Source of the DNA: Rhododendron vialii
Taxonomy: Eukaryota; Streptophyta; Magnoliopsida; Ericales; Ericaceae
Direction: 5' to 3'
Length of the DNA: 64,000 nucleotides
NCBI RefSeq assembly: GCF_030253575.1
Contig: NC_080567.1
Coordinates: 35,121,501-35,185,500, forward strand
Shown here: piece by piece, positions 12,523 to 25,233 of the stretch
How positions within the stretch are numbered: the stretch's first letter is position 1
How the letters are laid out: each line of letters begins with the position of its first letter
Notes under the pieces: model-generated
What the model was told of the DNA's origin: nothing
Database searches by the model: none
The model's input: only the letters and a program-made list of their open reading frames with translations
Translations under genes and position numbers: made by a program

Positions 12523-15520
12523 ATGACGAGCGCTTCGGAGCTGTTCTACACCAGGAGGTCGTCGCGCCTGAACCCCCGCAACAGTCTCGACCTAGAGCTT
12601 GACGGTGATCGAATTTTCCACCACCACAGCCTCGGCAACGGCAGCACTCGCCGACACCACCACTTCCACCACCATCACTCAACCCTCCAAAATCACAGCA
12701 ACAGCATCAACAACAATACTCGTCGCGATCATCGTCACGATGCGGACGGCTGTGATCCCCTCCGTCGATCCCCCCTAGTCAGGCATCAGCCTTCTCCTCG
12801 CCCTTCCGCTTCGGTACGCCAATTTTTCTAACTCCTCAGGCATGCAATATTTGTGGGTTTTTTTTTTGTGTAATAGGAACTTACGAGATTCATTGGAAAG
12901 GGAATTTAGTGTCTGATTTAGCAGCAGATGAGAAAGATTATCATTTGCTTGCAGAGGGCTTGCCTGGATGAATCTCTTGTTTTTTTAGGTAGTGTGTTGA
13001 ATAATCTATTAGGTAATCAGAAGTTGCAGTGTGGTGGTTTTCTAAAGTCGGTTGGAACTTGGAAGTGTATAAGTTGGCGAATGGATTTTCTAATAAGTCG
13101 GTTAATGTGCTTGAAACTATTCTGCAGATTATGCCAGCTTTATTGCAGGTAAAATAAACAATTTTGCTATAGCCACAAACACAAACACTCAATCCACATG
13201 TGGGTCCCACACACACGCTTCACACCTCCAATGTGTAGAGCCCACATGTTTGTGAGTGTTTGTGTGGTTGTGGAATTTCATGTCCTAGTTCGGTAATGGG
13301 TATACTCGGGAGAAAGGGTTGGGCGTAGGTTAAGAAGAAGCCCATTCTTTTTGTGGTGGTCCTGGTGGAGCAAAGGGAAGCAACATTAGCCGAAGGTACT
13401 ATGTTCTCACAGCATCACTGCGTTATATTGTGCCTTTTAACAAGCAGAGTGTAGTCTTGAAAACAAGTTGAAAGATAGAATCCACCAAGAATTATTGGGA
13501 AGGAATGCATGTTTACTTTGGCCGCCCTTCTGGACTCTTTGTACTCAAACATAGGAAAACGAGAAAATGGGCTGAATCTGTTTTGCAATGAAGTTGTCAC
13601 ATGACATCCCTTGCATTTATCTATTAACGAGTATGAAATTAGCGGGTGAAGAAGTTACTGGGTCTTTTTGTGAGCCCTACTAAATCTCACTGCCTCTACC
13701 TGCTAAATGCTAATGTAATAATTATTAATTAGTGTAAAGAAGCTCAAAACACAGGTCTCCTTGCATTTGGTGACAAATTTGTGAGCTTTCGTTTATATAG
13801 GCATGCTTCTTAATCGGAAAGTTTTTGCCTTAGTTCATCTATCCCTACAGGCTACAAGTGGCCCCATTCCTTTCCATGTTTCCAGTATATTCGGTAGCCA
13901 CATAGTTTTTCAGTGCATGCATGCATTCTTATGACATATTTTGGCATGCTCAGGAGCGCGATACAGTTCCTCTTGAAGAAGGAAGCAACCAATTATCCTC
14001 TGGAAACATCATCAATTTGGACAATTTGGGTGGCATACCGAACAGCCATAGATTAAACGGGAATGACAGGCTTCCTGGAGCTGTACTACTTGCAAGGGAA
14101 AGGCTACTTGAGAGATTGAGAAGTGTGTCTCTATCAAGAAACAGGTTAGTATTAAGTATGCAATTTATTAATCTTGTTTCTCCATCTGATATTTGGGTTG
14201 TATCTGGCTTAACCATTCCTAGTTATATGCCTAATTAAAATTTTCTTGTTCACTGTGTTATGACTATGGATGTTTTCAAGAAATCTGAGGTTTTAGGGAG
14301 TTCCGTTCTAGAAGGTGGTAATTGTATGTCATGTTTCTTGGATTTTGAAGTGTGAGTACTTGAGCTAGAGGGGATCCTTGTCTTGGGTTTATTTTTATTA
14401 TCAGACGAGCTTCTCTTTAACCTTCCCCCCTGGGAAATTTGTAATACTGATTGCAATCCTTTGGTTGTGATCATCAAAAGTTTGAAGATCTAAGATGGGC
14501 TTAAACCTGTTCTCCCAATTATTTGTTTGGGATTCTAAATTGTCTACCTTCTCTTCTTTGACTGGCCATTTGTACAAGGCTACAAGCTATTGGGTTTTCC
14601 TTAACGGAGGTTGTGTCCCCAGAACTGGCATTCTGAGAATTTGGTCCTTTGCACTATCACCGTGGTCAATGTATTATATGACTCTGCGGATGTTCTTTGT
14701 GATGGTAGTATCAATAAATATATATTGCTTGTAAATCTGTAAATTTATCTGGGGATACCTCATGTGACCTAATAGTAGAATCTCATGTGACGAGCCGGCC
14801 AGAAAAAAAATCTCATGTGACGTTATTGATTGCTACTGTTCTACTAACGTTGAGCGGGCTAATCTTCTGCGCAAGCGTAATACACACTCTGGCAGAATAC
14901 AAGTGTCAAGTGCTAGTAATTCCTCAAAATAAGTGCTCCTTTTTAACTAACTGCCCATAGTACGTGAATGACGAGATCACTTGTCACGGAAAAGATATGA
15001 GTCGCCAAATGATTCCTCTTTTGTATAAAATGATGGGTAACTAATTACTAATTAGCTGTTTATTCTGTTTTTTGAGTACAGGCGAAACAATAGGGCTTCA
15101 CCAGCTTTCAATCGCACCGATCTCATATTAGGAGACGACTATAGCCTCATTGATGCAGGGGATTGGGAGACTGACAATTCGGGTGAGTGGCTAGCCGGAG
15201 GCCCGCTCATCACTGACTCAGCACCTCAAATAGAGCAGCTGTTAGTGCCGCCACAACGAACAACCAAGAGACCTCCTGGGCTCACTCAGGTGGAACTCAA
15301 CTGTTTACAGCTGGAGGTTTTCAATCAATCCAAATGCAGTGTTGAAGGGGAAATTTTGCGGGCATCACGCGAATGCAGTATCTGTCTAGAGAGTTTTGTG
15401 GAAGGAGATGAGCTGATGTGTTTGCCATGTGCGCATAGGTTCCACTCCAGTTGTTTGGATCCCTGGGTTCGGACTTGTGGGGATTGCCCATACTGTCGAA
15501 GGGGCGTAGTTTATAAGTAA
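12523..15520 (+). CDS. RHY1A-like: RING-H2 E3 ubiquitin ligase, RHY1A-like
   Basis: Exons 12523-12813, 13954-14144 and 15082-15520 join in phase to give 306 residues. The start MTSASELFYTRR matches my memory of the RHY1A N-terminus. Residues about 33-80 are rich in His and Asn. A conserved middle block LPGAVLLARERLLERLRSVS follows. The C-terminal RING-H2 has the full ligand set: C259 and C262 (CSIC), then C-x-H-x2-H-x2-C in CAHRFHSSC, then C296 and C299 (CPYC). The domain sits at the extreme C-terminus and should recruit E2 enzymes. No signal peptide or membrane span is visible. RHY1A is only a best match; another RING-H2 paralogue is possible. Intron 1 contains a hairpin repeat. The gene converges on CSN5. 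Confidence 0.88.
13171..13273. repeat. Short hairpin repeat in RHY1A-like intron 1
   Basis: The arms GCCACAAACACAAACACTC and GAGTGTTTGTGTGGTTGTGG pair almost completely. The core also holds CCACATGTGGGTCCC. It is related to the hairpin at 2254-2338. Confidence 0.6.
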
Positions 15521-16663
15521 CTTGCCGTGTATAGAGCGATGAACAAACTTATACGCCTTCCGTGGGATGTTTTTTTGTATCTGGGTTTTGAGTTTTGGAA
15601 CTTCACCTGAGAGTGCTGTTGACTATAAATGTAAACTTTCTCCTTTGTCTTAATTTAGTTGCAACTCAGGACGAAGCCAAATGCAACTGAAATCCTCAAC
15701 TTTTGGCATTTAATGAAATTGGTTTCTTTCTCAGTTCCATTCCAATGGATCTCCTTTGGTTACAGCACTATTGCTTCAAAAAGCTTGGCACCTCATTGTA
15801 TCGAGCGGTCAAGTGGGCATCCTCGACGATAGCTTTTCAATGGTCTGAGCCTCTTACAAGCACATGCCATGCCTTGCATAGCCCGGTGACAAGCACACGT
15901 CAGTTTTAATTCCGGCCGTTTATCCATAGGATGTTCTACCACAAGCCTTTCAAGCCGAATGACCGAGCAAAGGTCATGGCATGCCTCGTCTAGCTGGTGA
16001 TGAGCGCATTCCTTTTTTACGATTCAACTTCAAAATCAAGGTAAAATTTACTCATTGATAGTGCAGTTGGCATTTGAAGGGAAGCAGCAATCTAAATGAG
16101 TTAGCAGTTGTCGAGAGAATGTTTTCTTATCTAAAATAAGATCATGTTGATCCTTCAACATGAACTTTTGAATTTGTCCAGAATGATCTTCTAAGACAAG
16201 ACCCACGTGTTGATCCTTCAACATGACCTTTCAGATTAAGCTTCAACATGATCTTCTCATATAAGAGCTTCAAATAGTCGAGGGACCAATTCTTGTATAT
16301 AAATGGTTCAGAGAGCTGTTCATTGCACTCACTAAATGTAACACACCAGTGCATTACGCAAACCATGCGTGAGATTTAGAATAGACAACTTTCACGAATA
16401 TGAAAATCGAAGCATGGGTAAATATAATCACCAACTAAACTGGTCAAGCGTAGAAACAGCTGAAAATTTTCAATTCAACAAGTTCCTGACCAGAAAGGGG
16501 GCAGAACAAGCAGCTTCAAGTTAGCATAACCTTAACCTCACGGAGTCGTCCAAATGTGGTATAAATTGCAGTGGAGGGATTTACACAAAACATTTGGTAA
16601 GAAAACAAAAACATTTCAAAGGCAGAGGTTAATTTTGCGGTTGCAGTGACTAAAAAAGCACCA
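15521..16663. other. Convergent 3-prime region between the RHY1A-like and CSN5 genes
   Basis: The first 250 bp or so is likely the 3-prime UTR of the RHY1A-like gene, and bases about 16400-16663 that of CSN5. In between, GTTGATCCTTCAACATGA occurs twice (near 16145 and 16210) with further CAACATGA copies, a small local repeat. No gene is seen. Confidence 0.55.
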
Positions 16664-18351
16664 TCAGCTTTCAACCATGGGTTCAGGACCAGATAATTCA
16701 GCACGAGGCCCGTTGAATTGACGGACAGAGTTGAAAAGTGTATCCTTGATAACCTACGATGTTGGAGAAAAAATGGCATCCAAGGTAAACCAAAACAGCA
16801 AAACAAACCAGCATATTCTTGCAGTCCTATCATGTGAGAAGGTAAGAATGCAAAAAGCAAGAACACTAATCACCTGAGACATAAGACCATGAACCTGCTC
16901 AACAGTAATCTTCGAACTATCCTTAGTAATCTTTGCAATTTGAGATTCTTCCTGTAAATCAAAAAGTGGCTATGTTAACAAGAATTGATAAAGTGCAGCA
17001 ATGGCTATCACAAAATATTTCCCTTTTTATGCACATCTAATTTGAACTCACTTTGAATTGATAAAGTGCAGCAACTTGCAAATTCAAAAGCAAAGCTGGA
17101 GCAGAAGATAGTTCAATAATATACACTAACCTCTTTCTTTCTCTGAGGAGGTGCTATTAGGGGCCCAAAGCGTGAGTGAGCCAATTGATTTTCAGCTTGT
17201 TCCAGCTTTTCAGCTGCGCAATATAGAGTTATTAGATATGAATCAACCACACGGCAAAAGTCAATCTCCTTCATTGGCAAAAACAGTAACTGTGGTAGTT
17301 AAAACAATGTCTTAACAGTCACCCTTAGTTCCCACCGTTAACTTAACAGTCACCCTTAGTTCCCACCGTTAACGCAAAGCAAGAGAATTATTGAAATTCT
17401 ATATTTGAATAACAGCACAAATATACCTAGATCAGAAATTTGTCCCGCAACATAGTCTTTATTCCCTAGTAAAGGAGACGACGAAAGAGTATTCACCCAA
17501 TACTTGTTCCATAGCAGATCCAAGAGGTGGCAGTCAAGTGATGACTTGAAATATGTGATGTCCAATGAGTAATACTGCAAAACACAGCCAGATTACGTCA
17601 TCCAGCTTTAATCTTGAATTCCAGAAAGGAGCAAACGGGAGACCAAATTAACCTGTTTGCAATGTACACCAAAGTCTTCGATCTTGTTTAAAGGGATGGT
17701 TTGATACTCAGAAACAGGCTCATCTGTAGGCTTGTATCCTTCTGGGTATGTTCTGAACGCTCCAATCTCGACTTTTCCAGCCGAAACAGTCCTTGTTGGA
17801 TCAATAACTACAGCCAAAAATGGCTCTTGATACTGCTGGTTCAGCATTTGTGTTGAGACATCAATACCAGATAGCCAGCATCCATAACCAGGGTGAGAAT
17901 GATACCACCCAACCACATTCTCCAACCGCCCAACCTGCATCAAAGCATTCCATGTAAACACAACTAATCCACGATGGCGCAAAAACAAAACACGGGTAGA
18001 CAAATAAGTATTAAAGAAACACTGAGAAGTAGCTGATATATATTGCAATTCCAGGAGTAAAAGCTGCTTTTTTTTATGAGCAACAAAGAAATTTCATTAG
18101 ACAACGTGCCGACGGGACCCTTGAATACAGTAACTGGCGTGAAAAGACTAAGAAACACAGAGAAGTAGCTGAGATATATAGCAATTCCAGGAGTAAAACC
18201 TGCTTTTTTATGAGCAACAAAGAAATTCCATTAGACAAGGTGCTGACAGGACCCTTGAATACAGTAACTGGCGTGAAAAGACTCAAACTGAGAAAACAGT
18301 ATATGAGTATGTTCTGATGAGATAGACATACAAATGAAGTATACCATATGC

Positions 18352-18388
<37 letters not shown>

Positions 18389-20949
18389 CGAGACAGAGAG
18401 AGAAGCAAAAGATAAACAAATTTAGGGTTATCAAAGATGCAAAATAATTCATTTGCGAGCTCAACTTTGGCATTTGGTCTTTTTGATGCAATATACTTTT
18501 GCTAAGGTTTTCCCCATTTGCCGCCTTTTGATTAGTACACAGTTATTATGACTTTCCATCTCAATAATTTGCAGCGATAATTTGACACTTGAATTGGGTT
18601 TACCTAATTTGTTGAGTTAACGCGTCACCGTCAAATGCACACTTTTTATAGAAACATTATTCTTCAGTTTTGACATGCTATCAGTAGCATGAGAATGTCA
18701 GGTAAACAAGCATTCCACACCAACTCTTAAGCCAGCTAACAATGAGATTTGAACTTCAAGTTCCATGAGAAGGAATGAAGGATGACATTCAACAAGTTGA
18801 ATAATAATCATGACAAACTTGGCCTCCTTCCTCATCACTAAGACTTCAAAAGATACATTAGTTCAGACTTCAGAACTAATTCACCAAGGACTATGTTGAT
18901 TTCATATTCTATGCAAATTCAAACTAAAAGACATGGATTGTCTTTCTTCTTGCCATTAGGAATCTCATAAAACGATCAACAACAACACGCATGTGCATGC
19001 GCGCGCACACACAGAAAGATTGAAATCTCAACAGAGTCCAGAAAAAAAGACCAAACTAAATACATGAATAGCACTACAAGTTCCTGTGGGCAACATCACT
19101 GAAAAATTTACATTATCATTGAGCAAGATTCCTGAAAGTTCGTTTCCGATAGCAAGAAGAAATAGACGTTTTGCATAAGGGAAAACAACATGTAAAATAT
19201 CAGGAAGTGTAATGCTGCCTTTGGAAGCAGGGATTAGTGTCTAGGACTTGGAAATGAAAGCTTGGCCTTCAATTCCAATTCCCATAATTTGGTTCAAAAG
19301 ACTTCTGCAACTCTGCCATGTTAAATCTATTCGAAGAATCATTCTTCACTTTAGAAACATTATACCTGAACAAATTCACCCAAACGTAGTCTCTAATTCA
19401 TCGCATCCCGAATTAAATCTCCTAGAAAAGCCTTAACATCTAAATCTGGTTTCATATAGCGAATAACATAATGTAAAATCACACTAGTTTTCACTCATTA
19501 TCAGACAAAATCGAACTGCAAAAATAATGTATACACCCCATAGATTCGAATCTGAGATTTCTCAAAGAGATGGCCAGTGAATAAACCTTCTTCGCAGTAG
19601 AAGCACTACATCAAAACAAACCCAACCAAGCATTCTTCTAATTCACTAAATTCTGAATCACATACCTAAATTCTGAGCTCTACAATTAGGGTTTCATACA
19701 GTACATCAATGATCAAACCATACAAAATGAGGAACTTCTCTAAACTAGGATTCCGATTCCCAAAATTGCTTCATAGACTATTACAACTCTGCTAGACTCA
19801 TATCAGAAGAATCATTCTTCACTTTAGAAACATTACCTCCCAACAAATCCAGCCCACCATGTCTCCAACTCCTACAATTCTTAATCTAGAGTAGGATTCC
19901 GCACGCTGAATCCATAACATACAGAGTTAAGGTAAACGTCCTAAAAATTACACAAACGTGTTTTCCTTTTCTTTCATTGCAACTGAACGGGACCTTAGAC
20001 ATTCGAATGTGACATTTCTCAAAGTGATGGCCAGTGAAGAAACCTTCTCCACAGTAGAATCACTGCATCTTGTTGAATCCAACAAAACATTGCTTCCAAT
20101 AAAACAAACTATTAATATACACCCAATCAAAACACAAGGTCTAAAACTAGGGTTTCATACAGTGCATCATACCGTACAAAACCACGAATCTCTCTAAGCT
20201 AGGTTTCCATTGCAACCAACTAGAGAGATTTAAAAAGTTCTCTAACATACCAGTTTGTTAGTGTCTAGTCATCACATCAAGAATTAAATGCCCCAATTTA
20301 CACACAACTCGAACTAATCCTTACAGCCCCCAGCTGTTTCACACCCTTGCGTGTGGAGGTGAGGTGGCCCCAAAAGTTGCTGGCAATGGGAATCAAAACT
20401 GAAACCTTAGGGGTGAGCAAACCCCAAAGTCACAGGCCAAGACCACCAGGCCAACCCTCCGGGGTTCTAAATTACGGTTTTATTTGTACACAAAAAGTCC
20501 TACCAATCACTCTAACAAAGACTCCAATAAGGGTTTCACGATACCTGCTGGTTCGTCTCCGAGTAATCAACCATATACTCGTACGCATCGGCCTGAGCAT
20601 TAACCCTAGTTTCGGTCCCCTCAACAGGCAAAGCAAAGGCGTCCATGACAATAATCGCGTCGCCGTCGGTCTTGCCCTGCATTAGGCCCATGACCTCGAT
20701 GGTGCCGCCGGATCGGGCGTGGACGACCATCTTGAGGAGGGCCAGGGCGGAGACCTTGACGCGCTTGAAGTAGTGGGGGTCGTTGGACCAGGGCTTCTCC
20801 TGATTGAACTTGGCCTGCGCCGCCTCGTCGTAGTGGAATATGGCGTCGGATTCGGACGAGGACGGAGTTTCCATTGTCACGATGTTGTTCTCGAGCTCCC
20901 ATGTCTTCTGCGCCATTGCTGCCGAGGAGGAGAAGGAGTAGGGTTCCAT
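16664..20949 (-). CDS. CSN5: COP9 signalosome subunit 5 (JAMM deneddylase)
   Basis: Six exons: 20545-20949, 17653-17934, 17427-17574, 17131-17213, 16874-16951 and 16664-16753. They encode 361 residues, close to the roughly 357 of Arabidopsis CSN5. The MPN+/JAMM metalloprotease core is intact: Glu85 ([11 protein letters not shown]) and His147-x-His149 with Asp160 in [14 protein letters not shown]. This centre binds zinc and removes NEDD8/RUB from cullins. The C-terminal helices ([13 protein letters not shown]) fit the region that packs into the CSN complex. The start is in good context (CCATGG). A second ATG at Met12 ([10 protein letters not shown]) is possible. Intron 1 is 2.6 kb and full of duplications and a SINE-like piece. 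Divergent from the PP2C gene. Confidence 0.96.
17311..17372. repeat. 31-bp tandem duplication in CSN5 intron 3
   Basis: The unit beginning CTTAACAGTCACCCTTAGTT occurs twice in succession, almost identical. The copies lie between exons 3 and 4 of CSN5, about 55 bp from the splice donor of exon 3. Confidence 0.8.
18015..18282. repeat. 136-bp tandem duplication in CSN5 intron 1
   Basis: Units 18015-18150 and 18151-18282 share AATTCCAGGAGTAAAA, TATGAGCAACAAAGAAATT and ACCCTTGAATACAGTAACTG in the same order. They differ at roughly one base in ten. Confidence 0.85.
18354..18402. repeat. (GA)n microsatellite in CSN5 intron 1
   Basis: A GA run that becomes interrupted by GAGCGA and GACAGA near its right end. 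Confidence 0.9.
19285..20215. repeat. Diverged tandem duplication (about 465 bp unit) in CSN5 intron 1
   Basis: Landmarks repeat in the same order with an offset of 458-473 bp. GAAGAATCATTCTTCACTTT occurs at 19333 and 19806, a CTCAAAG(A/T)GATGGCCAGTG motif at 19561 and 20019, and GGGTTTCATACAGT at about 19688 and 20150. Identity is clearly lower than for the 136-bp duplication, so it is older. Confidence 0.75.
20335..20465 (-). mobile_element. tRNA-derived SINE-like remnant
   Basis: On the minus strand, GGTTGGCCTGGTGGTCTTGG resembles an A-box region. It is followed by GGGGTTTGCTCACCCC and then by GTTTTGATTCCC, resembling a B box. This order matches a common plant SINE head. It lies in CSN5 intron 1 about 80 bp from exon 1. 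Confidence 0.5.
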
Positions 20950-21743
20950 GGCTGGAGAAGGGAGCAGGCGTGAGAGTGAGGGGGATGAGAGAGATGGGTT
21001 GAGGGTTTACAGTGGGGGAATTTATGCGAATGGGAAAATCAATTTAGGGTTAAATGTTTGAAATTGGGATTTATTCACCAATATTGGTTTATTTTAGGAC
21101 ACGTTTTGTACAACTTTTTTTTTTTTTTGTTCTTATTTAATTTTTTTTTTACATTTATTAGTTTTGAGCCAAAATTTTATGTATTATTGGTTTGTCTCGA
21201 CGAGATGAAACAAAAAAATAAAAATTATTACATTTGCCCATAATTTTTAGAAAAAAAATCAAAAGTTATTTGTTTTTTTAGCTTTTTCTTGGATACTTTT
21301 TAAAATATTTGTGTAAAAGTCATAATATTTTTACTTTTCTAATTTCTATAGTCAAGACAAATCAATAATATATAAAAGTTTTGCATAACACTAACACATG
21401 CAAAATAAAAAATTTAGTCTACCACACGAATTTAGCGGAAACGGGGTCTTTAATCTAATTTTACTCTCTTCATCTACAAGACTCCAACCATTACTCAAAT
21501 ATTCCTCTTAGCTAGATTTGACGAATTTTTTTATGAAATACTCCAATGGACGAAACTCAAATCTAAGCACAAATGTGAATAAAAGCTTCAACATTGTTGT
21601 AAATTTGGGAGGGGAGAAATAACTTTGCGAAATTTGAATTAAAATTTGAGTCTCTCTTGATTTGAGTAAAACTCAATTTGGTATTGGTTTGAGTAAATGC
21701 GTGAGTGGGTTTTTGGAAGATTTAACTCAAACTTTGATTTTGA

Positions 21744-21768
21744 GTGTGTGTGTCTATATATATATAAA

Positions 21769-21808
<40 letters not shown>
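21744..21808. repeat. Compound (TG)n-(TA)n-(TG)n microsatellite
   Basis: A short TG run, then TA repeats broken by one AAA, then a pure TG run of about 18 bp. Confidence 0.95.
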
Positions 21809-22160
21809 AAGGAGATACTTATATACATAAACTCTAGGGTGGTTTGAATTGTATATTTTTTCTTTTTTGCAAAATTTTCGTTCTATATGAATTTTTTGTT
21901 TGGTTTCGTGAATTTTCTTTTGTGAAATATAAGTTTGTCTCGAGGAGAGAAATCTATTGAGTGAAAAATTATCAGAAGAATACCACAAAGTTCACTAAAA
22001 ACAAAAATAATTTAAATCTACAAAACTTTTTCAACTGTAGTGAGGTTTTCGAAACTTTGATCATAGTTTTACACTTTTTAAAATTTATCTGGTTGAGACT
22101 AACAATTAATCTACAAAAATCTGACACCGAATTATCAAAAGTTCATAGAAAACAAATCTT

Positions 22161-23069
22161 TTAGGGCATCCGCATCAACCTCTTTAAATTTTGGATCAAA
22201 TTACACCTTAAAAACCCATTTTATTACTTTAGCTACTCACTTTTAAAATATCTATTGCATCAGATTCTTTACTCTCATTCTCTACTCAATTAAATATTCA
22301 TACTTCTGTATTTTCTTTATTTATTCTCACATTTCTCTCGTAATTAACTATTTGCTATTCATTTGGTTCTATAACTATCTTAGGGCTCGTACACTAGAGT
22401 CCTAGAGCCAATTTTTAATCCATTTAAACCGGTATGAAGATCTTATTTTTCTGATCATATTATTCGAAAGGGTTATAATTAATTTTGGTCTCTAGGACTC
22501 TCATAATTAAGTGTCTGCTTTTTATTTGAGACTCTGTAGAACAAATACTTGATAGGAAGAGACAAAAATTAATTATGACCATTTAAGATAAAATGATAAA
22601 AAAAAAAATCTTCGCACTGGTTCAAATGAATTAAAAATTGAAACACTTAATTTTTTAACAATACCATGGAGTTGGTAGGGTAGGTTTGAGAAAGTAATAA
22701 GTGCTTGACCAATGACAACGATGTTGCATGTTCGAATCTCACAGAACCACTGAAGTTATGTTAGGTTGTTATCTTCAAAACCTTAGAATTTATTGAGATT
22801 CGTGAAAGTTGCCCCGAACATCTGAGTATAAGAAAACACTGTAGAATAACAATTGACTCATACCTTATAAGTGGCCAAGTGGGTGCAGATTAAAAATAAT
22901 ATAGATAATTGGATGAACAGTGCCTCGTGGAAAACAAAGAAGCATTGTAGCAATGTTAGAGCAACTGCAAAGTAGAGAGGGAGGTAGTGAGGGTGAGGGA
23001 GATGCAGGAGAGTTTTTCCTGTTTCTTAGAGTTGAACGAGAGATAACGAGGTTAGTGCGGATGCTCTTA
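22161..23069. mobile_element. TIR-bounded segment, possible DNA transposon derivative
   Basis: The left end TTAGGGCATCCGCATCAAC and the inverse of the right end, TAAGAGCATCCGCACTAAC, agree at 16 of 19 bases. The 909-bp span has no long ORF. It contains a SINE-like stretch, suggesting a nested insertion. The two ends could instead belong to separate elements. Confidence 0.4.
22666..22860 (+). mobile_element. SINE-like sequence with B-box motif
   Basis: GTTGGTAGGGTAGGTTTGAG is followed about 50 bp later by TGTTCGAATCTCACAG, a good RNA polymerase III B box. The first motif is only a weak A box. The 3-prime boundary is uncertain. Confidence 0.35.
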
Positions 23070-24700
23070 GAGAAAGTAATACAAATAATAAAATTAGGCC
23101 GAACTAATAAACTAATACAAAACAAGTTTTATTATGCCGAACTAATAAACTAATACAAAAGAAGTAAAAAAAAAATTATTAGTACGTGAGTCCCTAAAAG
23201 GGCCTTGCTAATTGTAAACCAATGGGTGGTCATAATGCTTAAACAGTAATTACAACTTCAAATACATTTTTTTTTTTGTGGAGTAGTATACACTGTATTA
23301 CGGTATGATACAACTTTTTTTATCGGCATTTTTTTTTTAAATTTTTTATGCCAAGCAGAGCTTTAGTACACTGAGGAAAATATCTAACCAAAAAGCCAAT
23401 CAGATTCACCCTCATAGTATATCCGTTGAAGATCTGTCTGGTTAAGAAACCCCTTCGTTTCGAAGCAGGATTTTCGGTGCCGAAAACCCTTTGCTTCTGT
23501 CGAAAATTCTTCGATGCAGGGTCAAAAGAGATCGGACCCTCAGTTTCCACTTCCCTTCGTCAATCTGGTCTATTCTGAGCAGTACCCTGTTTTCAAAGCA
23601 ATAAAATCTGTGGGCCGAAATTGGTTGGCAAACAAATGATGTGCGACTTGACAGATGAAATTCGTCACACCAAACAGTGCGCTATGGACCAACCTTCCGC
23701 ACTAATCTAATGCCCCACCCAATCAAACAACTTTTCTCATCTGTTGTGAAATTCGTTTTTATTGAAATGGGAAAACCAAAAGCGTTTTTTCGCATTGTCA
23801 CCATCAACCATGCAATAAATCATAGTGTACGGTAGGATAAATTAATCTTTAAAAATTATTTTAGATTTTTCGTATACCTTCCATATTTTAAAAACACAAT
23901 AAACATTTCTTTGAGAAAAGTGAACCATCAACTGAGGAGCTTATAATTCTGGCAAATTTGAACAAAAATCCTTGAAATACATTACCAAAATTTTACACGT
24001 TTCTTATTGAAGATTGCAAAATTAGTCAAAATTTGCATAAATTATGCCGAGGACCGGGTCGTTAATCACTGTCCTCGAAAACGACCCAAAGTCTCCATGC
24101 TTTGCTTGCCAAAATTGAGGTTGTTATTGAAGGAACTTCAGGGACCACTTTGGCAATTTTCCCCAAAAGACAGGCCCACGTTTGAAAAAAATTCCCTCAA
24201 ATTAACGCGTAGACTGTAGTGGCGCCTCGTCGTCTTACAGTCATCATCTCTTTTTCTAATACGAGAATAAATTTTTTACACTATCGGTGTAAATATTTAT
24301 TTTCTCCTTATCAATTATATTGTGTCACATTGTAAAATAGTGGTCACAATCAATAAAACATAACAATGTGACGCGATATAATTGATTTAAAAAAAATAAA
24401 TATTTAAAGAATTTATTCTCTTCGAATACAAGGTGTTTCAAACTAGTTGTTGTTTGGGTTAGTTTGAGCGTCCTTCGGATTAATTGTTACAATCCCTTAC
24501 ATAGCCGTTTTCGCAAGCTTATGTGTTAAGTTTGGGGTTAAGGTGGGCCCAAATAATTACTATAGTAAGATCACGTTTTGCTAACGTTCTTATTATTATT
24601 TATTTTACGAGACAAATTATTCTCTCATAATATATTATTTTTAATTCAAAAATAATAGGTTTATTTAAAAAATAACTATTTATTCTCAAATCTGAGGCTA

Positions 24701-24941
24701 GGCTCCGTTCCGGAAAGAAAAAATGAGCATTTATTTTTTAAGAAGACAATTTTAAGCTCAGAAATTATGTGCTTACGCAAATAATTTTTCTATCAATATA
24801 GATATTATTTGATAGATCTCATGGAAATTTTTAATACGATGCAAAAAAAATTAAAAAAATATTTTTTATAATTATCATTTTTAAATTTAAAAATATAAAA
24901 TAAAATACTTATTTTTTTTAAAAATGTGCTCTGAACGGGCC
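24701..24941. mobile_element. MITE, GTTCCGGAA family, copy 1
   Basis: The left end GGCTCCGTTCCGGAA and the right end CTGAACGGGCC are inverse. The sub-terminal arms are the TTATTTTTTAAGAAG type. The interior holds TTTGATAGATCTCAT and a GATGCAAAAAAAATT motif shared with the copy at 49964-50199. Confidence 0.6.
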
Positions 24942-25116
24942 GACCTGGCCAATCCGTTGCTTCACAATCAATCAGTCATCATCTTCCCACTTACGCAGTT
25001 ACGCGTATTCATATTGATGGATACAGTATTTCTTGACCTTCTCGAACCGTTACCTTTCTCCTCCTGTTTACGCACTCACCTCGCGTTTCTCTCTCCTCCT
25101 CACTCTCTCTCCCCCT

Positions 25117-25120
<4 letters not shown>

Positions 25121-25159
<39 letters not shown>
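25121..25159. repeat. (CT)n microsatellite in the PP2C 5-prime UTR
   Basis: A pure CT run about 75 bp before the PP2C start codon, preceded by further C/T-rich sequence from about 25087. Confidence 0.95.
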
Positions 25160-25162
<3 letters not shown>

Positions 25163-25233
25163 CATATACATACACAATTCCGATCATCTCTCCGCTTCAC
25201 AATTCGACGGATATATATCGGGGTATTAAGAAC

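Larger units (their letters stand above)
20950..25233. other. Divergent intergenic region between the CSN5 and PP2C genes
   Basis: The first 100 bp holds the CSN5 5-prime UTR (CT-rich on the transcript strand) and a telo-box-like TAACCCTAAA near 21043. The rest is very AT-rich. It includes a TA/TG microsatellite at 21744, a long TIR-bounded segment at 22161-23069 with a SINE-like core, and a foldback at 24701-24941. A 76-codon ORF near 23320-23550 (minus) has no recognisable relatives. No gene is called. Confidence 0.55.

Noticed and set aside
12236-12682. Minus-strand ORFs over the first RHY1A-like exon
   Set aside because: They are the antisense of a His-rich coding exon.
16140-16260. Possible CRISPR-like spacing of CCTTCAACATGA words
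   Set aside because: There are only a few copies with irregular spacing, in a plant genome. It is a simple local duplication.
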